A stretch of DNA of 64,000 bases from Zerene cesonia (lineage: Eukaryota > Arthropoda > Insecta > Lepidoptera > Pieridae). A model generated the notes under the pieces. That model saw nothing but the letters and a program-made list of their open reading frames with translations. It was not told where the DNA came from and searched no databases. Location: contig NC_052129.1 in NCBI RefSeq assembly GCF_012273895.1, forward strand, positions 496,001 to 560,000, written 5' to 3'. The position numbers and the translations under genes were made by a program. Shown here one piece after another: positions 1 to 15,000 of the stretch; position 1 is the stretch's first letter; each line of letters starts with the position of its first letter.

Positions 1-1
1 T

Positions 2-46
2 GACAAATGCGCTGATGCTGCAAAGCAACTGATTGCATCTACAGAG
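2..46 (+). other. Chimera exon: end of a preceding repeat unit (unit 0)
   Basis: Fifteen codons followed by a GTAAGA donor. Its residues (DKCADAAKQLIAST) align with the ends of the last exons of units 1 and 2 (AGTKIVDSAQTFLTAA and AGVKLADAAQVLLTNA), so at least one more repeat unit lies to the left of the window. Confidence 0.7.
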
Positions 47-3000
47 GTAAGAAAAATGCCATGACCGAGCAAAAAACTCGCGTCAAGAAAGTAAAAAAAT
101 TTAATTTCTAGATACCAAAATCATGTGTTATAAAATTATTATCAATATATGACCATTTTTACCGACGTAAATCATGAAATATAAGTACTAATCTATAAAT
201 ACAATCGTTTAAATTATTAATAGGTTTAGGTTTTGGTATAAAGCTGGAATCTCTACATGTCACTGATCATTATAACTTGTAGATAACTGCCCCAACGATC
301 CACGAAGCCCGTTGTCAAGATACACTAACAACAGCCTGTGAAAAGGTCGCATCGGTAGTGCAAGACTTGGCGATCGCTTACAAGCCTTTGGTAGACCATC
401 CTAGTCGCCAACAATTTGGAAAAAGATTAGTTGTTAAGAGCATGGATCTCATTCATGCTTTGGACAAATTAAAAGATGCTTATTCTAATGGTAAGTAAAA
501 AAATAGTTTTACTTAGCTTATTTTTTTAATGCAAGTCAGTAGTATCCTCACTACTCAGACTTACAATCGAAAGGGAAGAAATAAATTTATTTTTAAATTT
601 ATCTGCACATGTGGATAACAACACGACTGCTCACAACGGTTAAGAAGAATAGCGTGAGGAAACGGGCAAGTCCAGGAATAAAAAATATCTAATACATGAG
701 ACATCTGCCAGTAGTTTGGCATTTTTGCGTGCATCCATTGAATTTAAATCATTTTTTTATACAGGTAAATTTGAAGATGATATTCAAACATCGGATGAAA
801 AACATAAGCAAAAACAACAATTCAAAGACAATTTGTCATCCGCTATACAAGCCTTACTAGATGCTGAACAGCAGTTGCAAAGTAGTGCTAACTTTGGAGA
901 TAAAACAAGTAGCAAAGTATGTATCTCTCACCTTTTGATTTGAAATAGAGGATAAACACTCTCTTATTCCACGATAAAAAGTAAATCTCATATGGTTATT
1001 AAGATGTTTATGTTTTTAGATCAAAAATGATGATGACGCAAAGGATTTGCGGCTATCTTTATCTGAAAAATTGGCGCAATTGAATGCGGCAATCGCTTCA
1101 CTACTTCGTGCTACCAATGGTATTGTATCAATTTTTCGATCGATAATTAAATCTTCTTGCATTTTATTTATTTATTTTCTTCGTTACTTTCGTGTTATTG
1201 TATTTTTGAAACGTATTCAAAACAAAAAGCACGGGACCGATTACAAAAATTATTTCATCATTAGAAAGCCGCAACTTCACTGACTTAGGCTATATATCAA
1301 ACACGGGCGAAACCGGGGCGAATTGCTAGTTTCTCCTAATAATAGTCAACTTTGTGACTAATATTTTGCTGCTGTTTTAGATGACATCGATTACGACTCA
1401 GCGAATGCTGCTATAAACACCATAACACGTCTTACTCCAGATCTAATTAAAGGTAAATTAATTGTGATAATTTTATTATAATTATATAGTAATAAGAAAT
1501 GTATATAGCTAATAAATTGGTTCTTATTTTAGATGCAAAATACCTTGAATCACATCTGGACGACAAAGACCAAGATAAGATATCTGAAAATATTAGGGGC
1601 ATGTTAGAAGCGAGTAAAGGATTAGTTTTATGTGCAGAAGATAATAATTTTAAGGTAATTTTCACAATACTTTTTTTCGTATAATTTAAAACATGTGCTA
1701 ATTTAAAACTAATTGAAAACTTTCTGTTTAGCAACTCAAGGAGGTAGCGTACGATTTTGCCAATTCATCTGGAAAGCTGTATTATGTCATTAATCCTCGT
1801 GCAAATCCAAGACGGGAGAATCAGGTACGTTTATTGCTATGAATCTTTTAAAATGTCCGTGATTTCTTGAAATAAAAAAAACAGGTTCTTTAGTTGCTAT
1901 AGCGACATAGCAATGTAACGATGAAACACCGACCACAACACAACTGAAAACAATTATCTACTATATAAAAATAAGTCGGGTTTTCCTTCCTGACGCTATA
2001 ACTCCAGAACGCACGAACCGATTTTCACGGTTTTGCATTCGTTGGAAAGGTCTCGGGCTCCGTGAGGTTTGTAGCAAAGAAAATTCTGGATAAATTTTAA
2101 CAGAAACGCGGGAAAATCATTTTTAACATACAGCCACCTGGTGGCGAAACGGAGTTCGCCGGGTTTGCTAGTCACTAATATAAACATTTATAACACATCC
2201 AGAACTTGAATATAAATAGGTTGTTGTCACTTGTTATCCTACTAATATTATAAATGCGAAAGTTTGTAAGGATGTGTGTGTGTTTGTTACTCTTTCACGT
2301 AAAAACTACTGAACCGATTGCAATGAAATTCGGTACGTAGACAGCTGGACTACTGGAATAACATATAGTCAATAACTGGAATAACACATCCCGATATTCC
2401 TACGTGATACGGAAATACGCGGGGCGCAGCTAGTATTCTATATTTTACTTTAATCTATGTTAATTTTCATATTCGTAACAGATACTGGATCTTTCGAGAG
2501 GCGCTTGTGAAGATACATCTAAATTACTGATAAAAGTTTACGATCTCGCGAAGAATGTCGGTGGTGAAGATGGCGCTAAGCTTGACGACGCTGGAACTAA
2601 AATTGTTGATTCTGCTCAGACATTCCTTACTGCAGCACTAGTGAGTCAACTTTGTTTCACTGACTAGAAATACTTAACAGAAAATTGCGTCTCTCTAACA
2701 AATTTAGAATAACACACTATTCGTTAACCAATATGGTTGAATGTTTACAAATGATTAATAATAGAAAAATGTTCTAGTCCTTTAATATTATTAATATATA
2801 TATCTTCCTTACACCAAGATTTTGTCTAAAATAGATGACCGCACCCACCATGTATGATCCCGAATGTCAAACAACGATGATATCATTTACGGATAAATTT
2901 TCCAACCTGGTCAAAGATTTAGAGGATCTCTGGACTCCGTTGGTCGAAGACAAACCAGATATCAAAGATAATTTATCCAGGGAGAAAGATGTAGTGCAAG

Positions 3001-6000
3001 CTTCCTTGGAAAGATTGAAAGCTGCTTGTTTAGATAATAGTAGTAAGTTTTTTTTTATTTGAAGGTATATAATTTTCGTGTCAAAGAATTTCAGTATATA
3101 AGAGAGATATAATTTCAAGTTTAATCATTTTCCAACGTTTGCTGAAAATTATAAATTATTCCATTATCTTGTTGTAATTGTTTATTTTTTATAATAATAA
3201 CTATATTACTATTGCAGTGAACGAAATTAACGCAGAGAAAGAGCAACTTCTTTCAACAGTTGCAGAAGCGAAGGATAGAATTAAACAAGCACAATTTCTG
3301 TGCACCAAAGAAAGATTGAGGGAGTTACCGCCACCACACGTACACGAATTCTACGCCACGACTGTTGTTTGTATTTTTATTATATTTGTACTGTTTTATT
3401 TCGCTTCTATGCATTTCTCTACTCTTCTTTTTGTTATTTTCAATCATTTTATCGGTATAGAGGCCAAATAAGTGCAATTAGAACACTTACTTTTATGGCG
3501 CTATAACCCCAAGTGGGTTTGGGCCTGGATAACTTAATCTTGGCCTTGGATAACTTAATCTTGCCCGGGCACAGGCAGGCACAGGCCCATTCCAACTCGA
3601 CCGCGTCAGCGATGCTTAGGTAGTCCAAACGGGCGTAATCCCGATGATAAGTCCAAGCATGCTCTCTTCAGTCCTTGTTCTTCACGTATTCCTTCCACAT
3701 AACCAAATAAATGGTTCTCAGTTTTGTAACTTAAATAAGTTAACTCTAATACATATTTGTTACCTCTAAACTGAACATATACAAATAATAAAAATAATGT
3801 TATATTGTAATTTTATTTCAGTCAAGTGGATGCAGTAAACAGACAAGCATCATGCCTACAAAAATGCGATTATTCGATAAACTATCGCACATGAATGAGA
3901 GTACAGCTTTATTAGTACAAGCTGTATCAGGTAAGAACATCCAAAAGCTTACAGTCTAATAATAAAATCAATTCAAGATGGATTCTTTAAAACACATTTT
4001 TCTTTTTCAGATGATGATAGTAAAGATTATAAAACAACGGAAGACATTGTTAAAAATATTTCTCATCTCGTACCTGATATTATACAAGGTGAGGAGAATG
4101 TGAATATATATTTTTCTAACTAGGTTTTTAATGCGTTAATATTAGTAACGATAATGACATATCCAATAGAAAGTACTGCTAAATATGCAGCTACTATAAA
4201 GGACGCTGTATCAACTAGAATGAGATGTTTCACTTGTGAACGCTTAAATAATGTATAAAGTACAAATTATGTTTTTTCCAGATGCTCTCTCTATGCACGA
4301 ATATCTCGCTGATTCCACATTACAAGGTGTGATTGCAGAAGCAAAGTCACTGTGTGAAGCGAGCCATGACATATGTTCCAATATTGAAGCCAAAGATGTT
4401 GAGGTACGTGTAGTAAATTTTAAACGGACGTAGAAGCGAATGGATGATATGATTTAACGAGTAAAGAAGAAATCATATTATTAAATATTAATGCAAATAG
4501 CAAGAACCATAAAAAATGAATTGATCACTCAGACAATCTACAAGATAGTGTAATATTATTATAAATATATAGATAGTGCATGTAATATTATAAAACCGAA
4601 AAATTTACGATTTTCAGGGACTGAACAAAGCTGCATCGAAATACGCAAACTCCTCAGGAAAACTGTTCTGCCTGTTCAGTCATAAGCCTGATGTAGACAA
4701 GGAGAATCAGGTGTGTTTATTACTGGATTTATTTATTTTCCGTAGTAGTGGCAGAAGAAACCTAATGAAATATTTTCATTCATTTCATCATTCGTTTGAA
4801 CGTTTACTTGACTGGCCGTCCTGAATAAATGGTTTGTGGCAAAAACATGTTACAGGCGCGAAGTGTGTAGTGTAGGGATTTTTGAGAGAGGACGATCATT
4901 ATCTGGATATTCTCAACATAATGATCGATATTAAACATGACATTTCTATAGATATTGAACCTGGCGCGGTCAGCGTGCGAGAGAGCGTCACTGATGCTGT
5001 CCCGCGTCTCTCGGCTCGCGCAAGCCGTGCCATCGGCTGAGGCTGAACAGCTGGATAAAGCGGGAGTGAAGCTGGCTGATGCTGCGCAAGTGCTACTCAC
5101 CAATGCGCAGGTTAGCTTTCATACAAAGAGCTATGGAAAGAGTATTCTAAAAAAAATCCTGTACTTCATCATGCCTATATTTGACTTTCCAGATAACAGC
5201 TTCCAGTATTGAAGATACTCGTTGCCAATCAGCACTTAATTCTTCAATCGATAGAGTATCCCGTATTGCTCATGATCTAGGATCGATCTGGAATCCGTTA
5301 ATCCAGGAACCACATCAGCAACTCGGTGAACAACTTAATAAAGATCTCCAACAACTGCAAGCCGAACTGGAGAACCTAAAGGGTACATGCCAATGTATTG
5401 GTAAATATCAATTTCGATATAATTTCGACAACTCACCGATGGCTCAGTGGTTAAGAATTTTTTTTTAACGTTGGGAAATGCTTTTACGCATCCCCCTCTA
5501 TAATTTTAATGCATGAGGGTGTATGTGGGACTTGCGCAAACGTCATACTCACTAGAACCCAACGGCAGCCGTCGTTCGCTTTGACGGTTTGGGTTAACAG
5601 CTAGGCCTTATACCCCCAGGGGTTACACCCTGACTTATATGAAAAAGACGGGGGTTGAGATTCAGACGAGTGTTCCAATAATTTTAAATAAAATTGTGAT
5701 TTTATCTACATCTTCATTTGCGATATGAATAAAATGAATACAATATGCTGCCAATGATAATGATGACGATTTAGTATGCATTTATAATTGAGGATTTGAT
5801 TTAATTGCAGCAACAAAAACGCCACGACAGTCATGGGCACAAGAAGAGATTGTTGAAATGAACGATCCTAAAATACTGGAGGTAACTCTATTTTTAAAAT
5901 CTTAAATGAATTATAGCTAAAATTAATAAACCTGGGCACAAGATGAACAATTATTCTGTAGAGTAGAGTCATCGGTCTCATCCAAGGGCATGGGTGTATT

Positions 6001-9000
6001 TTTTAATTAAAGTCCTTTGTCATTTATGCATTTACTGCGGAATTACATGAGTTTCGAACTTACATACCACTGACATATAAAATTATAACAATTTAGTGTG
6101 GACACAAAAGTATCATCAAATTTTATACTTTACTATTGTTCCTTGCAAATAAATTATCGCTTGTATCTCGCTGTGAAGACTCTTAAATTTTATAGATAAC
6201 CGTAACATACAATAATCCTACATTCAAGTAACATTTTTTAAACTTCTAAGGGTGACCCTAAAATTACATCAATTAGATCGCTATTGTGAATGAAAAAAAT
6301 ATATATTATATAAAAATGCATGTGATAATTTTCAGAAAACTTCTACAAAAAAAATGCCCGAGGCCGACACTCAAATAGTGGAAGAAATAATAATTGAAGA
6401 AACTCCCTTACGAGAATCAGCATCAGAGATACTCAACTCTATCGTGGTATGTAATTTTTCGCTTATTACTATTTATAAATGATAGCTTGATTTTTATATT
6501 CATTATAAAATAATAAATAATGTCTTCTCGTTATTACACAGCATAATCGATAAATAAAATAAACACATGAAGGCTAGAAATAAAAACCTTATAAATTTAC
6601 TATTTCCAGCACGATATCAACCAGGGAAATCTTACACCAGACGAAAGCAAAACGAGGGTAGCTCTTAAAAACAAATTGGAAGCTGCAATAAAAGCTTTGG
6701 ATGAAGCGAATGCTCGTTGTAGGCGAGATCCTAATGTAAGATACCTGTACAATATGTTTATGAATGTTATATTCATTTGAACAGAATAAATAACAGAGGT
6801 TACTTAACAGCAGTAACAATATAAAAACAATGATGATACCTAATAAAAATATAACTTCTATTCATACTTTAATGTTTTTCAATATAAATCTGAAAATGTA
6901 ATATTTAATCAGGATAAGTTGGGCAAAGTTTTAAATTAAGAACTATTGTAGGATTCGAAGAAGCGAGAAGAGTTGGAAAATGTCATTTTAAATCTGCAAC
7001 ACGCGTGCCTTCAATCAAGACGAAACGGACAAGAGAGCAACATTGTAGACTTAATGGTAAACCTTTAAATTTGATAATTATGTATAAGTTGAGAATCGAT
7101 TTAAAAAGCCTCTACTTCTAAAACTACTAAAGATTTCGAATAAGTGAGGTGTTTATCTACGCATTATTCAAATCAGCTCTGCTCGTAACGGTGAAGGAAA
7201 ACATCGTGAGGAAACCGGCATGTCCGAGAATCAGAAGCTCGACGACATGTGACATCTGCAAACCCGCATTTGGCTAGGGAGGTAGATTATGATCTGAACC
7301 CTCATAGGAGGCCCTAGTCTCTGCAGTGGGATGGGCTGGTGATGGTGATGATAATGATTTTGTTACATAAATATTAAATTGCGAGGCGATAATCAACAAT
7401 TTTAAAAACAAAAACACATACAAAAAATGCTTTCATAATTCAATACACTTCGTTAATAGATAAAAGTATGCTATACTTTTATCAATAATCTTATATATAT
7501 ATATAATTCTCGTGTCACAGTTTTCGTTGCCATACTCCTCCGAAACGGCTTGACCGATTCCTCTGAAATTTGGTAAGCATATTGGGTAGGTCTGAGAATC
7601 GGCCAACATCTATTTTTTATCCCGATATTCCTACGGGATACGGACTTACGCGGGTGAAACCGCGGGGCGCAGCTAGTAGCTATATATAATCCTTACATAA
7701 TTCTTACAGGACTACGTAAGTGACGTTACCTCCGCTGCTGATGAAATAATGACAGCAACAATTTCTATCAATCCTGACCACGGAAAGAAGGCGCTCATTG
7801 TAAGTAATCTAATTTTATTATTATATTGAAACAACAAAAAATTATTTATAACCCGAATCATTTATTACTCAATCCTAGTAGGACAGGATCAAATTAAATA
7901 TTTATTAATGAATTTTGAATTAATTTTATCAATGAAAATTTATTTCAATTGAAGCATAAACTAAAACTACTTCAGAATATGGAAAACTCAAATCACAATA
8001 AATTAAAAAAATAATTAACTTAACTCCAATTTGCAGGACATAAGAGACGAATGTGAAAGAATAAAATACAATGCTGAAGAATTATCAAATCCTCAAGACA
8101 TACACACAGACGACAGCGTCATCGACACCATGATGCTGATTGAAAAATTTGCCGCGGTATGTGTTGTACGACTTCTCTTCTTCGAACTTCCTCACGAATA
8201 CTTCTGTTCTTTTATTTCCTATTTTTAATATATATATTTTAATTTTAAACAAAGCTGTACCTGGTTCTCGTTCTACCACACCCATTGAATGTCAAATCGA
8301 TGTAGTTTTAATAGTAAACAATGCTATTGATTTTTTAATAACAACAAATTGTGTATAATTCAATAATGTTGATATAATTCTGGTTTTTAATATACTTGGT
8401 TTTGAAATGTTAAACTTATAACGGAAATCTCATTGTAATTTTATTGGATATCTTATATTTTAGGATTGTGATAATGGTGTGCATGCTATAGAAGAAGCAA
8501 TTAACAATTTCCACGACGACAATTCTAAGAAGATGCTCAGTGACAAACATCGTCAATTGAACAACACCTGCAACCTGCTCAGGTATGCCTAATACAAACG
8601 GAAAAAAATCAATTGATTGAAACGGTTAAAGACATTTATTTCTCTACAGATTACATTGAATTCACTTACACAGAAATACATTTTTTTATATATCATGTTT
8701 ACTCGCTTAGCGTTAAGTACGCCTTACAAAAGAAAACAAACTAAAATAACAATAAATTGAGGGTAGTTTCTACTTTTCATCAATAAAAAGTAAACCAGTG
8801 ACATTCCAATGACGGATTCAGTCTAAGACTTGTGTCCTAGCTAAATATGAGTTATTCATTAGATATAAATGATTAGCTTTTATTTTTTTAATTTGCAATT
8901 TAATGCTTCGTACAAATATACTTCATTATAAAACAATGTAAAACATTTTTATTAAAACAAACAACCCGAATAATTCAAATTACTCGGCTCCGATATAGGT

Positions 9001-12000
9001 GGTTTTATATTTAAATGTGTTTTCAGATTTGCAACGAAAGGTAGCATCTCATCAGCTGCTGCCGCTAATTATGAAGAAAATCTTCAGAATTTACTCGACA
9101 CGGAAGAGAAAATACGTGATTTTTTGGACGCGCAAAAAGAATCAGAGGAACAGGAGCAACCTGTAAGCATTTGTTACTTTAGAATAATAATTGAATGTTT
9201 TTAATTTTCAAAATAGTTGTATGTGGTAGTCGAGCACGTTTCGGCACGAATCGGGCCAGCTTGCACCACAACCCCACAGAAGACCAGCGTGAAATAGCAT
9301 TCTGCTGTGTTTCGTTCGGTAAGTGGGGGAGCCGGAGGCCCATACTCCAAATGTTCATGGGCGGTGGTAGCGCTTACCATCAGGCGTCCCACCAGCTCCA
9401 TTGCTGACTGTGACATAAAAAAAACGAGAGCTAACCATTATGAATTAAATTATATTATAGATAGTGATAAAGTTGAACGTTTTCAGAATGAAGATCTTAA
9501 AAAAGCACGCAAAGAAGCAGCTAAAGACGCACAAATAGCCCTCTTCAAAACGGTGGTAGCTGGCAAAGACAACAACTTACCTCAAGTACTGACACAATAT
9601 GCTGTTAAATTGGAAGCTTCTACACCTAAAGACAGTAGCAGTCGAAGAAAGTGAGTTTAATTTTAATCAGTATAGAATGAAATTTGATTTCAAAAATTTA
9701 TAAAATATGATCAGAAATATCTGTAATTATAAACCCTTGATTGAATAATTTATTGTGCCTGAAAGTTTTCTTATCAATAAACCTAAATAAAGATTCTGTA
9801 TCCGTTTGAAACTCTTCAGAAAAAGCCTTAAAGGGGTTTTTTGACCCCACTTAAGTCTTAAATGTAAATAGACATATTGGTATAGATAAATCAATCTCTC
9901 TCGTTAATCTTGTACAACGTTTAAGACTAAAATAAAAAACTAAAAAAGCTACATTATGGGAACGAAGATGCATAATATGATTATATATGCATTGAGAAAT
10001 TTTGAAAGAATAGAAAAAAAAATTGATCACGAAGCGGGATTCGAACCCGCGTTTTTTTGCCCAACCGCAGCAACGCCTAGCCTCTCGGCCAGCCGTGATC
10101 CCGCCACAGTAATCGAATTTCATCTACTCTTTCGGTTTCATGTGCCTAAGGGGCATCCAACGCCTACTATTGAGATGATTAAAAACCATCACAATCAATA
10201 CGAAACATTATTTCAATGATTACAATATTGTAACGATGGAACGCGGCCTTTGCTAAATTTATTTTTTAGTTTCATAGCATTGAAATGCTTTATAAATGAG
10301 AAATGTTTTCTATTCTTTCAAAATTTCTCATTTATAAAGCATTTCAATGCTATAAAACTAAAAATTAAATATATATGCATTGCTTCAGGCTTTCAGAACA
10401 TCTCAATAACTTGTCCAACTTACTAAAGAAGTTATCGCACACGCGGTCTAGACAAATTGCAACGTGGCAGGAGGGTGATAACGATGACGTCATCAATATT
10501 AGTAAAGAAATTGAACAGGTAATGTTTGTCAGTTAGAACAAAACTTTAATAAAGTCAGTGTAGAAATAATTTTAACTATATTATTGTGCATTTTCTGAAG
10601 TTGGTATTGAAAATTAGTTAAAACGTCGACTTCAAAGTTTAAAGTTGAGTCTTTATGCAAATAGTTTCTTTCCTTTTGAAGTCGGTTGAATTTTTCGTAA
10701 AAAAGGTATGATTATTTATAATTCAGTATATTCTTTTCGAATACACAATTTCAACCATACTCTCTAATGTTATAGGAGCTGAATTCATTTGATCTTGGAG
10801 TTGGACAAACAAAACCAGGACTACAGACACTTCATGAAATCAATCTGGACAATTTGTTCCAACCCAAAAAAATATTTGTTTCTGGTGATGACAAGTAAGT
10901 ATAATGCTGTAGCATTTTAATTGAATACTAATACTTTATCAAACATCATTATTTTATATACTAGACAGAATTAGCATTGAGAAGTAAGATTAAAGATTTT
11001 ATATTTTAGGGTTATGTTTTAAATTTCAATCGAGATTCTGATTTTCAACTATAACTTCGTAAATATAATATTTCCAGGGAAATGCAAGCCAAATTCGACC
11101 AGCAAACACAAAAACTGAATACCCTGATAGGTGCTGTGGTGGAGTGCTCCCAGAAACCGGAAAATTTAGCCAGAAATGTACACAGCGCGGCCACATCTGC
11201 TTCTGAAGTCGCTTCCATTGCTAAATCTATGAAAAATAAGGTGAGAAGATTATGTTATCTGTGGTAGAGAGAATGGAAAAGTATATTCAAATAAATATAA
11301 AGGGAATCATTAATAGATTTCGTTTTATGTGGTTGATATGTAAAATTTAAGTTCTATAAAAATTAAAATAGCATTGAATGAAATTTAATTTTGATTTTAA
11401 TTAAAACAAATTTATATTTTTGAATCTAAAAATAAAATTCGCACATAAGCGCACTGCGGATGCGAACTATACAGTACTAGCTGCGCCCCCCGGTTTCACC
11501 CGCGGAAGTCCGTATTCCGTAGGAGTATGGGGATAAAAAGTGTGTTATTCCAGTTGTCCAGCTGTCTACGTACCAAATTTCATTGCAATCACACACACAT
11601 CCTTACAAACTTTCGCATTTACAATATTAATAGGATTACAGTATTACAGTATAGTACAATTTTAATTGAAAATATTGATATAATTTTACAAAGAGATGAA
11701 ATAGAAATCGTTCTTCTATAATTTTAGGACGTAATTCAAGAAAGTAAAATCGAAGAAGCTATAAAAGAACTGAAAAGTTCTACATATCATCTACTGAAGA
11801 CGTCGGAGTCGGTAAGTTTCAATTTTAGTAATTGGATAAATTATCTTGACCTAATCTATTAATCTTAATCTATTTTAAATTGTAATAGATGACACCAACT
11901 ACACTAACTTTAGCCTTCATCCAGATCGATCAAGTAATTCCAAATTTCTAAACTTGGTTCTAACAAAAAACATGGTCTTCATAAATTAAATTTTAAACTA

Positions 12001-15000
12001 GATCAAGTTTAAATGGGACTTTTCAAACAAAAAAAAAACATCAAAATCGATTCATCAAGTTTAAAGTTCTGAGGAGACAAACATAATAATATACAGTTGA
12101 ATTGAACCTCCTTCTTTTTTTTGAAGTCTGTTGAAAATTAAAGCACAATATTTCCCTTCTACTTACAAAACAATATATTACTTTATCATATCTACTAATG
12201 TATTTTGAATAAAAAGTAAGCTTGTATCGTCACAGACCCAAAACGCAGCTGGCCGGCGAAAATTGCTGGACGCCTGTCGAGCTCTCAGCGAAACTGTGAA
12301 CAAACTAGTAAGTTCAAATCAACTTTACCTTTTCAAACGATTAGTATGTCAGAGCGGGCAACTAGTGGCTCACTTGATGAATGAATAAATGAAAATTCTT
12401 TATTGCGTACAAAAACAAATAATATACAGGTGAATAAATACCTTGATGGTAAACGACTACTACTGCCTAGAGGTGTTAGCTCTACCATCCATCATCTCGT
12501 CAATCCTTACTTCGACCCTTTCCAATTTGAAGTCGGCAAATTTCCAGTCCACAAATGGAGGCGTAAGGTCTGCAATCGACCTTACGCCTCCCCAAATGTT
12601 TATGGGCGGTGGTAGCGCTTACCACCTGGCGACCCGCCAGCTCCATTGCCGACATAAAAAAGAAGAATAAATGAAAGGACTGGGAAGGTTAAAGAAAAAG
12701 ATATAGGCCATGGACTTTAGTGATACCGCATTATGAATACGGGAATTTTTCCCAGGCCCGTTCAGTCTCCCCGCTGCACAAATGGCAGCGCGACTGTTCA
12801 GAGCTCCAGCGCAACCTGCAGCTGCAACAGAGCTTCGTCAGCACCGATCTGCCTGCGTGCGCGCTCAGCTTTGCGGACTGCGTGGACGCGTTGGTTACGC
12901 AGCAGGATGTTATACGTATGTGCTGTGTGTTTACTATTAATTTAGTATTATTTTTCTTTGTTACAATAGAGTATTGTGCTGTAAAAATTTGTAGGATGTG
13001 CTCAATGCCTTTTACTATATGTGTGTTGTTTCCTTCATGTAGTTAATCATGAGTTTTCGGACGTTAAAGTTGTCAGCTTTTTTAATTACTTACGTCTTTT
13101 TCTGTTTGCCAAAACTTTCACCGTTGTCATTCAACTGTTTTTGTTATGTGACATTTCAATAGTCTTCGTTTTTTATAGATTGGTTGATTAGTGAACACAA
13201 TGTGATTTTTATTAAAAGAAAACTATTAAAATGTATTTTATTCAATTATCAAGTATCGTTGATCAGGTGTTAAATACTGTCTGTCTCTTTCTTTTATTGT
13301 AAACGATTTATGAAGATATTACATTTGCATGTTGATTTATATACAAAACTCAAGATGTACAGTCTCATAATGTTGTGAATCTGTTTGTAGAAAAAGTTAG
13401 AATTGCTTGTAAGAATGATGATAATGAATTTCAGAAAAACTTCAAAGCGAAGACTTAATGTCTCGCAGTGACTGCATCACCACGCTACGATACGTGTCCA
13501 CTGCCGCATGCAGCAGTGCCGAGCTTGCTGCGCATTCTGCATATCTCGTAAGTGTCACGTTCTTTGTAAAAGAAATTACGGCTGAGAAAATTGCTGAAGC
13601 AAATCCCTATCAATATTGTTAAAGTAACTTCGTCTGCCTGTCTGTCTCGTCTTGACAGCCAAACCACAGAACAATCAAGTTTACCCGAGAAAGTACTTAG
13701 CATAGTTTTTCCCCGGATATCTACCGGAACAGGAACAATCCATTCGAATTGAAATGCCGGGAAAACCGCCTATGTACCTTTGACATCGTGGACGAGGCCG
13801 TGGGTAAAAAGCTAGTACAAGCTATAATATGAATACCATAGAAGAGAAACTTACCCTACAAAATATGCAAAAACTTAACCGAAAACTTTACCTACCCTTA
13901 ACCTTAAACTTAAAAGAAATATAAGCCATATCTATTTTAGCAAAGAATTTAAATCAGTAATTATATAATTTCAGGTATCAATTTCCGAAGATGACAATGA
14001 AGTGGCTAAGAAAGGTCTAGTGGATACGGACAGACTTACAAACTTAACAGAAAATATTGAAGAAGTTGTATCCAAAATGATGTACACAAACGACATTGGA
14101 CTGGTAAATGATCTTTAAATATTTGCTTGAACCTTTGATGTTAGAGTGAAAATTCTATCCCTACTACAGTATTTTCTGGGCAATACAATCTAGACTTCAT
14201 AGCTTAGTCAAATAAGATCCTTTAGGCAGACATGAACCCAAGTAGACTGAATTGCCGCTTCCCATCACCTATAGATTCCAAAAAAATGTTTGCAAAAGTT
14301 CTGTCTTTACTAAGTAGAGCTAAAGATGTTTAATTGTTTAGTGATTTTTTAACAATTTCAGATGAAGAATTTAAACACAGCTCTAAGCACACATGTTCAA
14401 CAATACTTAGAAGTTGTTGAAGATTGTTGCAACAAAGTTAACAAAGAAGACAGCAATAAAATTAAGGCACTTTCGAAAGAAGTTACTCCAGCAACGAGTG
14501 AACTTCAGCGGTCTATATATTCGACACCTTTTGAGGTAATTCGAAATGTATCGATAGCGTATGCACATAATATATTCTGTTACTTCACGAATTTTAATTC
14601 AAAGAGAAAAAAAAAACTTATACAAATAAAGACAACTTCACCCTGAAAATAGCATTTGGTGTGTCTTTTAACAATTGATGCTATGTTTATAAACTTAACT
14701 TACTTAAGTTCTCAAAGTTAACGAAGAAGATCATCTCTAAGATCCTGGTGACCGCCTTTTATTAACAAGACGCCGATCAATAACGCCTATGATATATTGT
14801 GGTAACAAATAATTATAGGTTCTTCCATTTTGAACCGATTTCAAAAAAGGTTTTTTCTAGTTGAAAACTGGTGCCTCCGATGTTTACATACCAATGTAGT
14901 CTAGATAATTTGAAAGTGAGTTAGTTGTAGTTAAAAATAATTATATAGCAGTAGAAACATTTTCATTGCAGGGTAAAGATGTACTAGTAAACAGTGCAAG

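Larger units (their letters stand above)
283..2640 (+). other. Chimera repeat unit 1 (7 exons, 302 residues)
   Basis: Exons 283-490, 765-916, 1020-1119, 1381-1452, 1533-1654, 1732-1824 and 2482-2640 (208, 152, 100, 72, 122, 93, 159 nt; end phases 1,0,1,1,0,0,0). The unit opens with ITAPTIHEARCQDTL, which matches the talin-rod pattern V-A-P-T-I-x(4)-C-Q-x-x-L as I remember it, and closes with an ENQILDLSRGACEDTSKLL helix typical of talin/vinculin helical bundles. The predicted content is almost entirely amphipathic helix. SINE and Helitron-like fragments sit in its introns. Confidence 0.75.
6610..10518 (+). other. Chimera helical region A (8 exons)
   Basis: Exons 6610-6735, 6952-7056, 7710-7799, 8037-8156, 8464-8582, 9027-9162, 9487-9650 and 10389-10518. 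All are charged, leucine/alanine-rich helical sequence with no catalytic motif. It is general talin/vinculin-superfamily bundle sequence, but I cannot assign individual bundles. A LINE 3' end sits in the intron before 9487, and a tRNA-like SINE in the intron before 10389. Confidence 0.6.

Noticed and set aside
10027..10101. Functional tRNA gene on the - strand (also at 18896-18968)
   Set aside because: Acceptor and T arms are good, but the anticodon arm gives a 9-base loop with a 4-bp stem, and the module recurs inside a dispersed element. Treated as tRNA-derived.
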